Positions 1 to 11,720 are shown, counted from the stretch's first letter. The stretch is 64,000 nucleotides of DNA from Siphonodentalium dalli (GCA_032622095.1 CP136063.1:181145956-181209955), one strand, 5' to 3'. The notes: generated from the letters alone by a model not told the origin. Numbers and translations: made by a program.

Positions 1-1170
1 TGGAGACAAATACTTCACTGATCGAACTTGCAACTGACTGTTCGGACCATATACCAAAATAATTCAAACTGAAGATTCAGATCAATGCAACTTCAGTAGT
101 AACCGAAGAACCAAAAACAGTCTTATCGCCCAAAATGGAAGAAGATCAGAATGGACGAGTATAGAGAGTACACCACCACCGGTCTACTGGAAATGGAGAA
201 GAGGTTATACTCATACAACCGTGACCGTATCAACATAGAGTTAAGTCTATTATCAATGAATTGAATGAAATACTTGTATCTGCTGCAAAACAAGCTTCGC
301 CCTCAAACCACGACGACGTTTACAACATCCCAAAATTAGATGTATGCATGGAATGAAGATATTGCTACTGCTTTACATCATGCATGGATAGATGAAGGTC
401 GACCAACGGAAGAGGACTCATTCATACTATTAAAGAAGAAAACATCACGTCAGAAATACAGGAGTGAAGTAAGAAAAGCCGGCCGTCTGAAAAATCAACT
501 ATTGAAGGAGAAAGTGATGTTGGCTAAAGAAAAAGACAGATATCTGTTCTTCAAACTCGTCAAAAGACAGAGGAATAAAGGAGCAGTAAATATAACCGAT
601 CTACATGTAAAAACGGATATATACAGTGGAAATGACATTGTCAAGAGATGGTACCAACACTTTAGAGACCTGGCGAAACCAACTGACAACCCAAAATTTG
701 ACAGCCAATTTCTTAAAATGTGTCGCAACGACTATCATATAATACATGAGATAACATGTGATGCTCCAACATAATGATTCCACCAGGAAAGCAATAAAAG
801 CAATAAAAGCGCTGAACACTGGAAAATCACCTGACATATATGGTATAACGGTGGAAAATCTTCAGTATGCAGATCCAACAGTTATCACAGTAATTTCTGT
901 TCTCGTCAATGCTGTCTTTGAGCAGAAGAATATACTAACCATGTTGAAGATCGGCCCCATCTATATACAAGAACAAAGGGGTGAAAAACAACTCCTGTAA
1001 TTACAAAGGGATAACCATATTACCAGTACTTCTGAAAATAGTCGAAATAATCCTGCGAAACGAGCTACGAGAACACACCGTCCCAGTGCAGTCACCTTTA
1101 CAAAGAGGGTTCACTACCAACTCACCCCCTCTGAACAGTGCCTTAAAGACACGGTTGGCTTTGGCGGTGG
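1..1170 (+). mobile_element. Decayed non-LTR retrotransposon (LINE) fragment
   Basis: The region reads, in shifting plus frames, as the linker upstream of a LINE reverse transcriptase and the beginning of that domain. The best pieces are 340-774 (basic, Lys/Arg-rich linker), 758-1000 (a block with LNTGKSPDIYGITVENL, the usual pre-RT motif), and 981-1160 (the NYKGITILPVLLKIVEIILR block followed by the start of the template-binding motif). At least two frameshifts and an in-frame stop near 343 separate them. The catalytic Asp motifs are absent because the copy ends near 1170, and the 5' end lies outside the window. The order of motifs is what is known for CR1/RTE-like non-LTR elements; the clade cannot be fixed by eye. 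Confidence 0.75.
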
Positions 1171-1184
1171 GTATCCTGTGAAAA

Positions 1185-1435
1185 TATCTCCACCCGTCAA
1201 AAACCGCCACAAACAGAAAGAACATCAAAATGTAGATAGACTTTGTCCATATACAAATAAGAAATATCGCATAAACAATATGTTATGGTCATTTGTTTGA
1301 CCATTGTTATGTAAACAAAAGCATAAACAGTTACTTTTCTGGTGTTTGTTTATATTATGATGGTATTATCGATTTTAGATCGTTGTTATCACCGGAAATT
1401 TAATGAAAATGACGTACAGTACCCCTTTAATACAA
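1185..1435. repeat. Fragment of a TTAA-type element end
   Basis: The stretch ending at about 1435 (TATTATCGATTTTAGATCG through GTACAGTACCCCTTTAA) matches the right end of the complete element at 59529-60119 almost base for base. Its left part resembles 13175-13330. No left terminus is recognisable, so it is called a truncated copy. From 1436 to about 2460 I see nothing beyond AT-rich single-copy-looking DNA. Confidence 0.55.
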
Positions 1436-2469
1436 CCAAATATAATTTCCAGGTAAAACGCAGTCTCTGCCACCGAGTAAGTAGGCAATCTTGGTCAAGT
1501 TTAGAATTTATTGAAGATAGTATATGGTACTCCTTTGTGTTTTATTAAATTGCGTTCATAGTATACCACCGTACATTCTTGTGATAAAAGCGACATATTC
1601 ATGTTTCATCTATTTTGAGACACGGACAATAGGATCTACACATTTTACCCAGTACTATATGAATACCTCACATACTGAATTTTTAAAGGTTTGATGTTGT
1701 AGATATCAAAATGATGACCAGTCACTTTCGTGAGACATGCAGCTCTGAGTACATATAATTCTGCTTCAAGAAAAGTTCACATAATCAATACATCCCTACT
1801 AAATCCCGTTTAACTGTTTAATTACACATATATCACAGGATTCAAGATAAACACTGAGTACAGATAAAACTGCGTTATTTATCCGTTTCTGCACCAGCGC
1901 ATGAGACCCTGCTTTACCTTGTGAAATACATTAGAGAGAATTCGTACATCTCTGATCAAAAGTTTCTCTTATTCTCTACATCATTATTCCTCGCACATTT
2001 CTGACGTTTTGTCTCTCTTTTTGGACTAGCTATTCAATTTGCACGAAATGTAAATTTTATTTGATTGTGTCCTTCTTGGCGGCCATTGTGGGACGGACAT
2101 TCTACAGATATGGTTTACGACAAAGCATTCTTTCTGTATATTTCAATTTATTACGAATTTGGCATTACTTGGTGCACATACCACAAACATTCAGCAACTT
2201 CCTATACCAACATCCATTTTGAACGCCACCATGGATCCTGATTTTCCCATGAGCGAATTTTTGCGGATTTTGGATATTTTGTTCCTGGTATTTTGTCTGC
2301 TTCGAATGACACCAAAATCAGCTTGTATCCAATTTCTTCTGGGTTCAAGATGAGTACTGATTTTGTAATATTGAGTAAGTTATGTTCAAACACCCAGCTT
2401 TTTATTATGAGTAGGTACCACTTAAAGGACTAGAAAAATTAAACGAGCTGACATTGGCATCACAGTGAT

Positions 2470-2787
2470 AACTGAATGCCAAAAACAGAATGAAAACCTG
2501 TGAGTGCATTTTTCCCTCGCCCATGGGCTCCCATGCACAAGCCTTGAAATAGTGTGTCTGTCATTTGAGGAATGAGATCCCCAAAGGGTGAATTTAGTGA
2601 TGCTACCCCGCGTAACGGGCTAGCATCACCAAATTCACCCCCTGTGAACCTCATTCTGCTGAGATGTAAGCAGAATGAGGTCCCCAGAGGGTGAATTTGG
2701 TGATGCTAGCGGGGTAGCATCACTAAATTCACCCTCTGTGGACCTCATTCTGCAAATGACAGACACACTATTTCAAGGCTTGCCCAT
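2470..2787. repeat. Nested palindrome, foldback repeat family
   Basis: Two inverted copies of a module reading roughly CAGAATGAGGTCCACAGAGG then a GTGAATTTGGTGATGCTA core lie back to back. Each is itself a hairpin (AGCATCAC/GTGATGCT). They are flanked by inverted CTTGAAATAGTGTGTCTGTC segments. Related single modules occur at 39990-40090 and 40285-40415, inside the actin-1 intron, so this is a dispersed foldback element. Confidence 0.75.
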
Positions 2788-2898
2788 GCAGTTTGAATAT
2801 TTAACCAAATTTGTGTTCTGTTCTAATACAATATCACGGGGTGCACTCCATGATATGTGTTAGAACAGAACATTTATTGGTTAAATATTAAAACTGCA
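2788..2898. repeat. Hairpin, about 48 bp arms
   Basis: GCAGTTTGAATATTTAACCA on the left pairs with the complement of GGTTAAATATTAAAACTGC on the right, and TGTTCTGTTCTAATAC pairs with GTGTTAGAACAGAACA. The loop is about 10 bases around 2838-2848. It abuts the foldback repeat just upstream. Confidence 0.8.
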
Positions 2899-2961
2899 TG
2901 GGGGTCCCCTTCTCTTTATTAATGCTCTGTTTTGATCCAATTTATAAGTCTGAACATTGAT

Positions 2962-3069
2962 TTATCCACAGGTCCCTGGCACAATAGATCCCATCACCCA
3001 AAGACATATATGTCTTATATATATGTCTTTGGGTGATGGGGATCTATTGTGCCAGGGACCTGTGGATTT
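2962..3069. repeat. Near-perfect hairpin, about 50 bp arms
   Basis: The arms read ATCCACAGGTCCCTGGCACA...CATCACCCAAAGACATATA and its complement, with one 2-base difference. The loop is a few bases of TATA-rich sequence at about 3014-3020. A perfect stem this long suggests either recent origin or maintenance by the same process that made the other foldbacks. Confidence 0.85.
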
Positions 3070-3290
3070 ATCTTTATCATAGCTCGTCATAATTTGTCTA
3101 TAACCTTGGATCATGATTTTTGTTAACATGGCATTATCTGAACAAATCTGTGATATATACCCACCACCGTGATATTGTATCCTAGAGTTTGCTCGCGACC
3201 CCCCCCCCCCCTCCCCCGCCAATGTACGACCTTAATAAAACAAGAGTTATTTCCTAAGTACTTAAGTATAATCTAATTAAAAACTGACAC

Positions 3291-3316
3291 AACCACACAC
3301 ACACACACACACACAC
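3291..3316 (+). repeat. (CA)n microsatellite
   Basis: About twelve uninterrupted CA dinucleotides. A 12-base C run precedes it at 3200-3211. Confidence 0.9.
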
Positions 3317-3342
3317 TAAATTTCGTCGCAATGATTGACAAG

Positions 3343-3480
3343 AAAACCATAGTCAGAAATGGTAACGCCACCAAGATTATAGTATTACATATAAATAGAA
3401 ATTATAAAAAATACATAAAATATTTTGATAACAATTGCGTTTAAACAAGTAATCCTTCAAATTATTACTAACAAAGCAAG
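3343..3480 (+). repeat. Diverged copy of the dispersed block also at 17.6 kb
   Basis: AGAAAACCATAGTCAGAAAT through TAATCCTTCAAATTATTAC matches 17629-17768 with scattered changes. It is the most diverged of four copies in the window; the others are at 17.6, 49.2 and 52.5 kb. Confidence 0.7.
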
Positions 3481-3689
3481 TAAATGATTATTACTCAACA
3501 GATTATAAAGACTTGGACTTAGTATACTGTAAATACTGGGACTGTATATTTTGTAATTTTAGTCTAAAATTTAAATGAAATAATTAAAAGATAAAATTTA
3601 GCAAGTAGTAAAAGTTAATTTTCTCATTTAATTTTTTTTTTGGGTTAAATAAAGGAATAATTTAAATGTAAAAATTGGTTTAAAAAAAA

Positions 3690-3955
3690 TGATTGACCGT
3701 GGCTCTTCCAATAATTGCGCGACTGACCTGGTCAATTGTTCTTAAGAAGTTGTTTTGAGAATTACTATGGAGGGAAATAGTTATGGCTGTGGCTTCGCAA
3801 GTAATTGACTTGGTGACGTGATGTTAACAAATCTGAACTCCAGTAAACCAAGGAGGCTCCATACCAAATATAAGGTAAATAAATAATTCTTTAGAAGTTG
3901 TTTTAATATTTACTATGGAGGGAAAGAATTGTGGTGCTGGCTTCGCAACTATTTG
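3690..3955 (+). repeat. Degenerate direct repeat
   Basis: AGAAGTTGTTTTGAGAATTA (3743 onward) recurs as AGAAGTTGTTTTAATATTTA (3892 onward). Each is followed by CTATGGAGGGAAA and a GGCTTCGCAA(G/C)TA motif, a period of about 148 bp. A weaker partial copy precedes them at about 3700. Confidence 0.55.
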
Positions 3956-4306
3956 ACCCCATTGTAACAAATATAAATATTAGTCACTCAGGCAATAGAT
4001 GTATCTATTCTGTATATTAAGTTATTGGGTCTTACGTGTCTTGAGATGTCTAAATATGTTTTGATGGACAGATCGCGCAAGCGGAAGGGACCCCCGCCAA
4101 TCTTATCTGTTGTGATTCCAATTGTTGACTTATTAAATATGCACATATACTTAAGAAACAGTCGCGCGCGAAGCGCGCTCCCGTAGGTCGGTTTTTGGAT
4201 CCCAGTTAATGAAAATATCATTGAAATAATCGGTTTCGCCCCAATAAACATCCATATATTCAATATACATGTTTTTGGAGCAGAATTAGGTAGACCATAT
4301 TGAACG

Positions 4307-4730
4307 CCATAATTCTGCTGTGGTTAAGTGGTCATTTACTTTGGACATTACTGTATGTAGATGGAGTTATCATTATACCTAACATCCTTATATGGGATAC
4401 AGTAATGCCCAAAGTAATTGACCACTTAACCACAGCAGAATTATGGGTAATTTTTCAGGATTTAAAATCCGGAAAAATTACCCACAATTCTGCTGTGGTT
4501 AAGTGGTCAATTACTTTGGACATTACTGTATGTGGATGGAGTTATCATTAGACCTCACATCCTTATATGGGCTACAGTAATGCCTAAAGTAATTGACCAA
4601 TTAACCACAGCAGAATTATGGGTAATTTTTCAGGATTTAAAATCTTGAAAAATTACCCATAATTCTGCTGTGGTTAAGTGATCAATTACTTTGGACATTA
4701 CTGTATGAAGATGGAGTTAAACCTCACATC
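4307..4730. repeat. Tandem array of palindromes
   Basis: An arm of about 60 bp beginning CATAATTCTGCTGTGGTTAA alternates with its reverse complement. The order is arm, inverted arm (ending 4446), a GGATTTAAAATCC-centred linker hairpin, arm (4483), inverted arm (ending about 4620), linker, then a half unit (4662-4730). The period is about 178 bp. Each unit can fold on itself or with either neighbour. Confidence 0.85.
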
Positions 4731-4904
4731 AGTTTGTTGGGGATTTGGACCTTGACTTGGGACCTTTGGTTTTTAACGCAACAAATGCGAGTACACCTTA
4801 TACACAAATTTCTGATGTAGCCAGAGTTTTTCTTGGATAATATGAGTTTGAAGCCTGCTTACATTTCAATATGTTGTCAGTTTTGTATTGTCTGCAGCAG
4901 AACT

Positions 4905-5800
4905 CGGCGCGTTGAAGCAAAAGTTATAAGAGATAAAATGTGTACAATATAATACAAATGAAAAAATAAATTGAGGGAGGGGTGGGCATTGCAGGGAACT
5001 AAGGGTTGAACCGATATAAATTTGTAGAGCGATAACGACCAATGTTGACATATTATGCATCTCAACTCTACTGTTGCAACAAGGTTATAAAATAGGGGGG
5101 GGGTGTCAGAATCTTAGTCATCTCTATATAGTGCCAGAATAGTCATTTATGGACTTCTATAGTGGTACAATACAAATTAGAATCAAATGATAAAAATATG
5201 TATGTAACACAACTATACCGATGAAAATAAAAATAATAATTTAGGCCGGGATAAGATGTTGGGTTGGTTATATGGACTCGGAGAAAAAGGGGTTCGTACC
5301 GATGAACTGACATAAATTAGTGGAGCGATGTTGCCATGTAATGCATCGCGACTGTACTAAAGCAGCAATGATATAAAATTGCGGGGGGGGGGGGGGTCGG
5401 AAATTATCTCTATCTCTATAGATGGCACCAGAATTATATAGAAAGGAATAGCCATTGATATACGTATACGGTATACTATAGTAATACCATAGACATATAA
5501 GTACAAGTATCACGCAATAAAATATTTCGTAACGTGACTATAGCGATGAAAAAAATAAATAAATTGGACTGGGATTAGAGATTGGGTTGGTTATATGTGG
5601 ATAATTGGATATGGAATTCATACCGATGAAATGATACAAATTAGTGGAGCGATAAAGACCAATGTTGACACTTAGTCAGGCTACGCGGGGGAAATAGGGG
5701 TTGATACGATAGACCGAAATAAATTTGTCGAGTGATAATGACCAATGTTGACATATAAAGTAACGCGACTGTACTGTTGCACAATTATCATGTAGAACCA
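4905..5800 (+). repeat. Tandem repeat, period about 300 bp
   Basis: A motif of the form ACCGATnnAnnnATAnAAATT, AGNGCGATAANGACCAATGT, then CGCGACTGTACT recurs at about 5009, 5297, 5619 and 5717. Copies of GGGTTGGTTATATG follow at 5262 and 5584. The copies are diverged and two carry poly-G tracts (5095-5103, 5383-5396). Confidence 0.65.
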
Positions 5801-5864
5801 GTCAAATATGGACTCTGGTGCCCAATATGGAACAGCTCAGAAAACATTTGAAGGGCCCTAAAAT

Positions 5865-6210
5865 TTATTTAACATGGGATCTGCCATACAAATCGATTTA
5901 TGTTGATAAATCTCTTATTTTTCAAAATTTTAAGCTGAGACTTGGTGTGTCTGAGTGGGATACGTATATATTCCTAAAATGATAGGATACAGCACATAAT
6001 TATGTTTTAGGTGGAAGAAATGAATTTTTTTCGATGATAAAATTTAACAAGGGATTTGCAATTAAAATCGATTTATGTCGATAAAACTGTCATTTTTCAA
6101 AATTTTGAGTTGAGAATTCGTGTGTCTGTGTGTAATACTTATATATTCTTAAAATGACAGAGTCCAGCGCGTAATTATGTTTTAGATGGAAGAAATTGAA
6201 TTTGTTTTCG
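5865..6210 (+). repeat. Direct duplication, about 180 bp unit
   Basis: AAATCGATTTATG(T)TGATAAA...ATTTTTCAAAATTTT...TGTGTCTG...AATTATGTTTTAG(G/A)TGGAAGAAA occurs at 5889-6021 and again at 6068-6196. The two copies differ at roughly one base in six. Confidence 0.7.
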
Positions 6211-6484
6211 ATAACAAATTTACAGCATGTACGGCCGTACTACGGGTTTATCGAGTACGCTATTTTATAAACAAACTTTTGTCAATAGCCGTTTTGGTCA
6301 AACTAAACCTTTTTCGACCGGGAAAGCAGATCCGAATAGTAGCTAAGATGTATTTAGATAGAATTATCAAAAGAATTTGACCGATTAGGGTGCATTTTAA
6401 AAGAATCGAGTGGAGAAATCTTGGTGACATTTTCATAAAACACGCCGACAATTCCAGAAGATAAAAGATGGCGGTTATCACAAT

Positions 6485-6780
6485 AGAACAGGCATAATAT
6501 TACCCATAATTCACCTCACTACACCAGGGGGCTTACCCATAATTCACATCACTATACCAGGGGGCTCCCAATGGGTTATATATTATTTTCAGGCTATCAG
6601 ATTATTTATATTTTCAACAACATATTATTACACCGGTGACTTTAAGATTGCAATTTCAGCCTGTCCTGACTATCGATACGATTGAGTCATATTTTCAAAA
6701 ACATATTATACACCGGTGGCGTTAACTTTACAATTTCAGCATCTATGTGATTCTATCGGTACGATTTGAGTAAGGTAAAA
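6485..6780 (+). repeat. Two short direct repeats
   Basis: TTACCCATAATTCAC with CACTACACCAGGGGGCT occurs twice within 6499-6568. Then a unit of about 95 bp containing ATTTTCAACAACATATTATT, ACACCGGTG and GCAATTTCAGC occurs twice within 6610-6775. Confidence 0.65.
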
Positions 6781-7104
6781 AAAAAAATTCTTCGCCCACT
6801 CGACCACAGAATTGGAGACTACCACTGAATATGAAAAACAGCCACACTAGAAACACCACATGGTGGCGTAATAAATAACTGAAACAGCTTTATTCCGCCG
6901 ACCTCTTTGCACGTTACGGGGGGGCTCCGGCCCCTGTATGCGTTTTGCGCACATTTTAGACAGAACCTTTATTAAGCGACGGCCTCGTCGTGTGCACATT
7001 TTGATCGTTTAAATATTTTTATTAAAAAGAAATTATTAATTTTATTTTTAAATAATATTTTTTTAGATTGAACTCCTTGCTCAATTAAAACAAAAATTAA
7101 ATAA

Positions 7105-7175
7105 TATTTTTTTAATTCAAAATTTGGAAACACTATAATGCCGTTTTAACCTCCACCTGGGTACCCCGAGTCACC
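7105..7175 (+). repeat. Dispersed repeat, inverted copy at 25960-26025
   Basis: ATGCCGTTTTAACCTCCACC and GGTACCCCGAGTCACCA match the complement of the segment at 25960-26025. Only the end is shared. Confidence 0.5.
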
Positions 7176-7440
7176 ATGCATGCACACCGTATACATTTTG
7201 TGGAAATCGAGCGGCCCAGTCCCTGAGTCTAGGAGAAAACACTCGAACTGACAGACAGTCATACCTTCTCCTAAGCGTTTCCTGCCCTTGTCCTAAAGTA
7301 CTCTTTATATTGATTTACCAAACATGGAATTAAGTCTGACAGGCGTTGACAAGGGAAACAAACAAACAAAAAAATCCCCATTTTGCTCTCAAAAGGAGCG
7401 GTGTTTGAATGAAATTTTCAATTTTGGTGCATGTGCTCAT

Positions 7441-8200
7441 ATAAACACCTAAAAAAAAAAAAGTCCCCCTAATATATTCGGTAATATTTTATGAGATATT
7501 GGACGGATTTTGACGAAACTTTACGCAAATGTTTAGTGGTATCTGATACACAACCTGTGTGAGGCACCGTCCTGTGAGTAATGTTATGGCCGGCTGAGCA
7601 TGAGTTGAATGAAAGAGTGGTGCTTTTCAAACGTTGCAAAACACTGACGAAGAGTGGACAGTCACTCCATTGTTCCATTGTTCACACAGGTTGTTACTGG
7701 CTGTAAATGTGGTCTAAAAGTCCACGATAATATGCGTATCATCTTCGGGACACAATGTTCCTGCTGCATGCCCAGGTCATTCAGTCTAACCACATTCCTT
7801 TGGAATGACGCCTGGAAGATTCTTGCTGTGAGAAACACAGAGTTATTGAAATCAGTCTCTTTTAAGCCATTTTCAGTAAACCATGTTTCCCACCATATAG
7901 GTCATTGAGGTACCAACAGATAAGGATGTGCCAAGTCTGTGCGAGAAGTGGGGACCAAGGCACAGTTGAATGTCTGTGATCACTCTATATACCTGTGTTT
8001 TTGTAACTTTTTAAAAGTGCCCCTCTTCCATTAAATTTGTGCTCACTCAGCCATATCTCACCTCACACCACAATAATTAGCACACTTGATGTCTTTGGTA
8101 CTACAAATCATTTGTGGAAAGTTTAATAAAAATCCATCCAATATCTCATAAAATATTACCGAATATATTAGGGGGGACTTTCTTTTTTTTAGGTGTTTAT
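7441..8200. mobile_element. Non-autonomous TIR element, 760 bp
   Basis: The ends are perfect inverted copies (ATAAACACCT / AGGTGTTTAT). They are followed by about 60 bp of matching arms that include CCCCCTAATATATTCGGTAA and ATTTTATGAGATATTGGA. The interior has no transposase and no convincing coding frame. No target-site duplication is apparent. It sits about 680 bp upstream of the FoxE start codon. Confidence 0.8.
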
Positions 8201-8881
8201 TTTTGGACTTCCAAATAATTCTTGAGAAATCAAGTCATGCACGAATTATGTAAACTGCACATGGATGAGAGTTTAGCCCACCACCCAGTGAGAAGTGCAA
8301 CAAAACCAACCCAAGCCAGACAATGCACGACAACATATAATTATGCATGCATACACAACAATCCTGGATCAACCCGTCTCATTTTAGGGTCCAGTTATGT
8401 TTTCACAAAGGAACGGCGCTTGTGTTGTTTTTAGGGCAACCGTCGTAAAAGCATATGAAGAAAACGCCAATCACTAATCGTTTAAAGTTACCGAGAAAAT
8501 CCCAATTCCTAGCAAATCCTCTATTGTCCGACTAATTAGTACATTAGTACAATCAACAGACAGTTTGTGGTGTGTCACCTGTCATTTGCCGGAATTGAGA
8601 TGGGCGTTACCTACCAGTTTTGATCCGCTAATCCACGCCATTCCCGACTCAAATCATATCTGAGCATGAGCCGCCAATAGACAGCCGTCAGAGGTCAATT
8701 GTTGTAATAAGATTGCTTAAAGTCCGTGCATCAGACATTATATCCCTGTTCACTGGGGCAGCCATAAGTCCAACTTGGATTGACATCGCATCGGGGTCAA
8801 GTTGAATTTGTTGTATGCCGTCTTCATTATACCCACTATAAGTTCTTCGGTTGAAAGTTGAATGTTCGCTGCCATTAATTC
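8201..8881 (+). other. Upstream region of the forkhead gene
   Basis: This is the only sizeable repeat-free-looking stretch next to the forkhead gene, so it is the probable 5' UTR and proximal promoter. No unambiguous TATA box or initiator can be assigned; CACTATAAGTTC near 8833 is a weak candidate. Confidence 0.35.
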
Positions 8882-9359
8882 ATGTTAGGAGGAATCGTAA
8901 TGGATATGATAGGCGCACAGGCTACCACTGCAATTGATCAGACGACTCAACCAAATATGTCAACCCCTGATTCCTTCAAGAACAACTCTCATGGTGTATA
9001 TACCGCTCAAGATGTTTTCAACCAGTTTGGCATGGCATCATACCTTGGATACCAGGCGCCGGGGTACCAACAGGATACACCACCGGGTCTAAAAAATTAC
9101 TACGACTCTTACTTCAACCGAAGTTTGGACTTGTCAAGAGGTGGAGTCGAAAGTTCACCCGGGAGTGCAGATGATGATTTAGGAATTTCACCTAAGTTGA
9201 AGATCAACCTGAGTGGTGGTGACGATGATGATGGGAGTTACCAACAAACAGCTACTATACAGTCCCAACAAGAGCAAGAGAGCGACGAAACTGACGATCA
9301 ATCCGGAAACCCCGAATCACAGAAGACGTCACGAAAAAGAAAAAGGCCCATTCCTAAAG
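8882..9359 (+). CDS. Forkhead factor, FoxE-like, exon 1
   Basis: This exon encodes residues 1-159, the non-DNA-binding N-terminus of a predicted 489-residue nuclear transcription factor. It holds a Tyr/Gly/Gln-rich segment (40-80), an acidic Asp/Ser/Gln stretch (95-145) and a basic cluster RKRKRP (151-156) that would act as nuclear localisation signal and lead into the forkhead. The reading frame ends at a good donor (AAAG/GTAAGC) in phase 1, and joining at 14520 gives Gly-160 followed directly by KPPYSY. The RKRP-x-x-(K/R)-G-KPPYSYIA junction is what FoxE proteins have, which is the main reason for the FoxE assignment. The first ATG at 8882 is used; a second in-frame ATG at 8900 is possible. 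Confidence 0.85.
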
Positions 9360-9524
9360 GTAAGCCTGCGCATACCGGTGGTCTGCATTCAGCCCATGTG
9401 CTATTGCACACAAAGGTTACTGTTGGAAATTTCTTGCCTGACACAACATTATAGTTGTACATTTAAGACCCAAAGTATGGTGAATTTGTTCTGATAGTTT
9501 GATATTCAACCAGTATTTAGCTCG

Positions 9525-10000
9525 ATAGGCCGGTACGGATTTCACAGAAAGCCTCCAGTTTTCGAGATACCCTGCATGGCCTAGCCCTCGAAAAAAAAGG
9601 GGTCATTCGCACGTAAGGCTAGGGTGGACGAAATTTTGTAGCAAAATTGTCACCTAGCAAAAACGCTATTTTTCGTGTAAAAGTCACAACATTTCAGTAT
9701 CTCCACTATTTTGGACGCAAAATCCACCCGATATGAATTTACTTGGTATTATTTGAGAGTAATTTGGCGACTATTAAGTAATAAGACAATAAAATACTCA
9801 TCATATATACACAAAATGGATTTTTTTCATTGAAACAAACTTCAGCCCAAAATTTACTCGACGGGGAAGTCGTGTGAGATTGCCGATCAAAGTTTGTCTC
9901 GGTTATAACTGAGTTCGACAAACATTTACAAGATATTTCGAGGGCTCGTCCAAGCATGGTCAACTTCATTTTTTTGTTTCCGAAATCCGTACCGGCCTAT
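9525..10000. mobile_element. TIR element, 476 bp
   Basis: Termini ATAGGCCGGTACGGATTTC and GAAATCCGTACCGGCCTAT are perfect complements. Imperfect complementarity continues inward (CCATGCAGGGT / AGCATGG, CTAGCCCTCGAA / TTCGAGGGCTCG). There is no coding capacity and no clear target duplication. Confidence 0.85.
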
Positions 10001-10484
10001 TGTTAATATTTTCCTACTTTCTGTCATTTTTTTTGGACAAAAATGTCAATCAGTTGAAATATCCAGCAATATGGAGGTGTTCGGTTGGAATTTTGCCAAA
10101 TTTGAGGTACAAGAGTTATAAAATTCCAACACAAGGGCGCAAATTGAATTTGTTGGACTTGGAAATTTCGGATTGGTTCAAGGGTGGGAGGTGATGCAAT
10201 TGGAAATTTCAAGGTGGACACTCAACAAAGCCTCTCTAGCCACGTACTTGATATAGTGAACTAGAAAATGGCAACAAGTAGCAACATATACAGCGTATAA
10301 TTATGTAGGATCCACCATACAATGACTGCCCTATATTTATAGCTAAGTTTCAGTCTCCAGTTTGCCTATGATTGTTTTTTTTTCCGACCTGCCAGAGTCT
10401 GACTGTTTGTCATAATTATTTGCCCAAAATTCTATTTTTAAATTAATAATTCAAACGTCTAAATCATATGCGTATGCCTCTTTG

Positions 10485-10922
10485 TTAAAGGTACCCAATC
10501 CGAATTAACGCTCGCAAATTACTATTTCCTTGGCTTCGGGGGTAAAAAATATTTGATTGAGTGGAGGAACCCACACGTCACAGCTCAGAGTGATCAGATA
10601 TCGATGTTTGAAATCTATTATTTTAATTTCAAGTGGCCCAATAGAGTCAACGAGAAGAATTTCTTTGACCAAATTGCAGGTAATGATGGATAACTCTAAA
10701 ATCAAGTGGCATTCTGTGTCAGATATTTGACAAACCGGCAAAATTTCGTTGAATAAAATGTTGATAAATAACAGGTTTTGTGCAATTTTATACTACAGTT
10801 GATTGTGCTTTTATTATTTTGGGGCAATTATTAGATTCTGATAACTGAAGCGGCATTTAAAAAAATGTTGTTGTTGGAATGTGATGATATGGCGACCATC
10901 GAATCGGATTGAGTACCTTTAA
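10485..10922. mobile_element. TTAA-bounded MITE, GGTACTCAATCC family
   Basis: Begins TTAAAGGTACCCAATCCGA and ends TCGGATTGAGTACCTTTAA. It is one of five well-defined copies in the window (also 18572-19048, 37654-38074, 45669-46104, 55995-56475), with degraded copies at about 25107-25520 and 36020-36290. The conserved interior includes GGCTTCGGGGGTAAAAAATA and GATGGATAACTCTAAAATCA. TTAA at both edges is the target preference of piggyBac-like transposases; no transposase is encoded. Confidence 0.85.
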
Positions 10923-11163
10923 GGAGAAGTCAAGTGACCAATTATGAATGGGGATTTCAATGCAAATCCATGCAGCAATAGTTATATATGAAGCAGTTGT
11001 CTGGGAACTAAAGCAGCCATATTATTAAACACACATAACATTTATCTGGCGGTTAGGCTTGGTAATTTGCCAATAAATTTATTTTTTATAATTTTGACCT
11101 GGATTTGAAAAATAGAATTCATAAATAAATACACCAACTTTCTATGGAATCCTATTAGGGCCA

Positions 11164-11356
11164 CTTGCTAATGGCGCTTTCGGCGCACTTTTTGTCGCTT
11201 TCGGCGCTTTCGGCGCACCGCGCCGAAAGCTACAAAATATGCGCCATTAGTGCATTCGGCGCGGTGCGCCATTAGTGCATTCGGCGCGGTGCGCCATTAG
11301 TGCATTCGGCGCGGTGCGCCATTAGCGCGGTGCGCCGAAAGCGACAAAATATGCAC
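11164..11356. repeat. GC-rich minisatellite in a palindrome
   Basis: GCGCCATTAGTGCATTCGGC+GCGGT (25 bp) repeats three full times from 11241 to 11315, plus a partial copy. Inverted copies of the same words (GCTAATGGCGC, CTTTCGGCGC) precede it at 11168-11230. The whole block can fold into a strong hairpin and stands out from the AT-rich surroundings. Confidence 0.85.
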
Positions 11357-11479
11357 CATATCTAGCTGGGTAAACATCACTGGAATGGCCTGTATGCTTC
11401 AATTCAGTGAATTTGGCCGAAACGTTAACACTGTCGCCTATGGGAAACCATTTAGTTCAGTGATTCCTATATATGGATT

Positions 11480-11720
11480 CTCCCAGTCAGTTAAAAAGTG
11501 TACATCGTATAGGAATGGTCTATTATTGATTTGCAGGGATGTATACAGGTAATATAAGTTGATGACAGATAAATAACAGAACAGATCGAAGGAGTCTTAT
11601 TTGTTGAGGGAAATGTTTAAATAATAAGTTCAACTAACGGTCGTTTGTTGAACTTATTTTCTGAACATTTCCTATGGGGATAACTACCAGTCAATGATGG
11701 TTCAGTATATAAAAGGTTAC
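11480..11720. repeat. Dispersed repeat related to 50355-50560
   Basis: GGAATGGTCTATTATTGATTTGCAGGG and AATAATAAGTTCAAC correspond to GAATAGTCTACTATTCATTTGCAGGG and GATAATAAGTTCAACATAA at about 50384-50512. A small hairpin (TAAGTTCAACTAACGGTCG/GTTGAACTTA) sits at 11624-11660. Confidence 0.5.
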
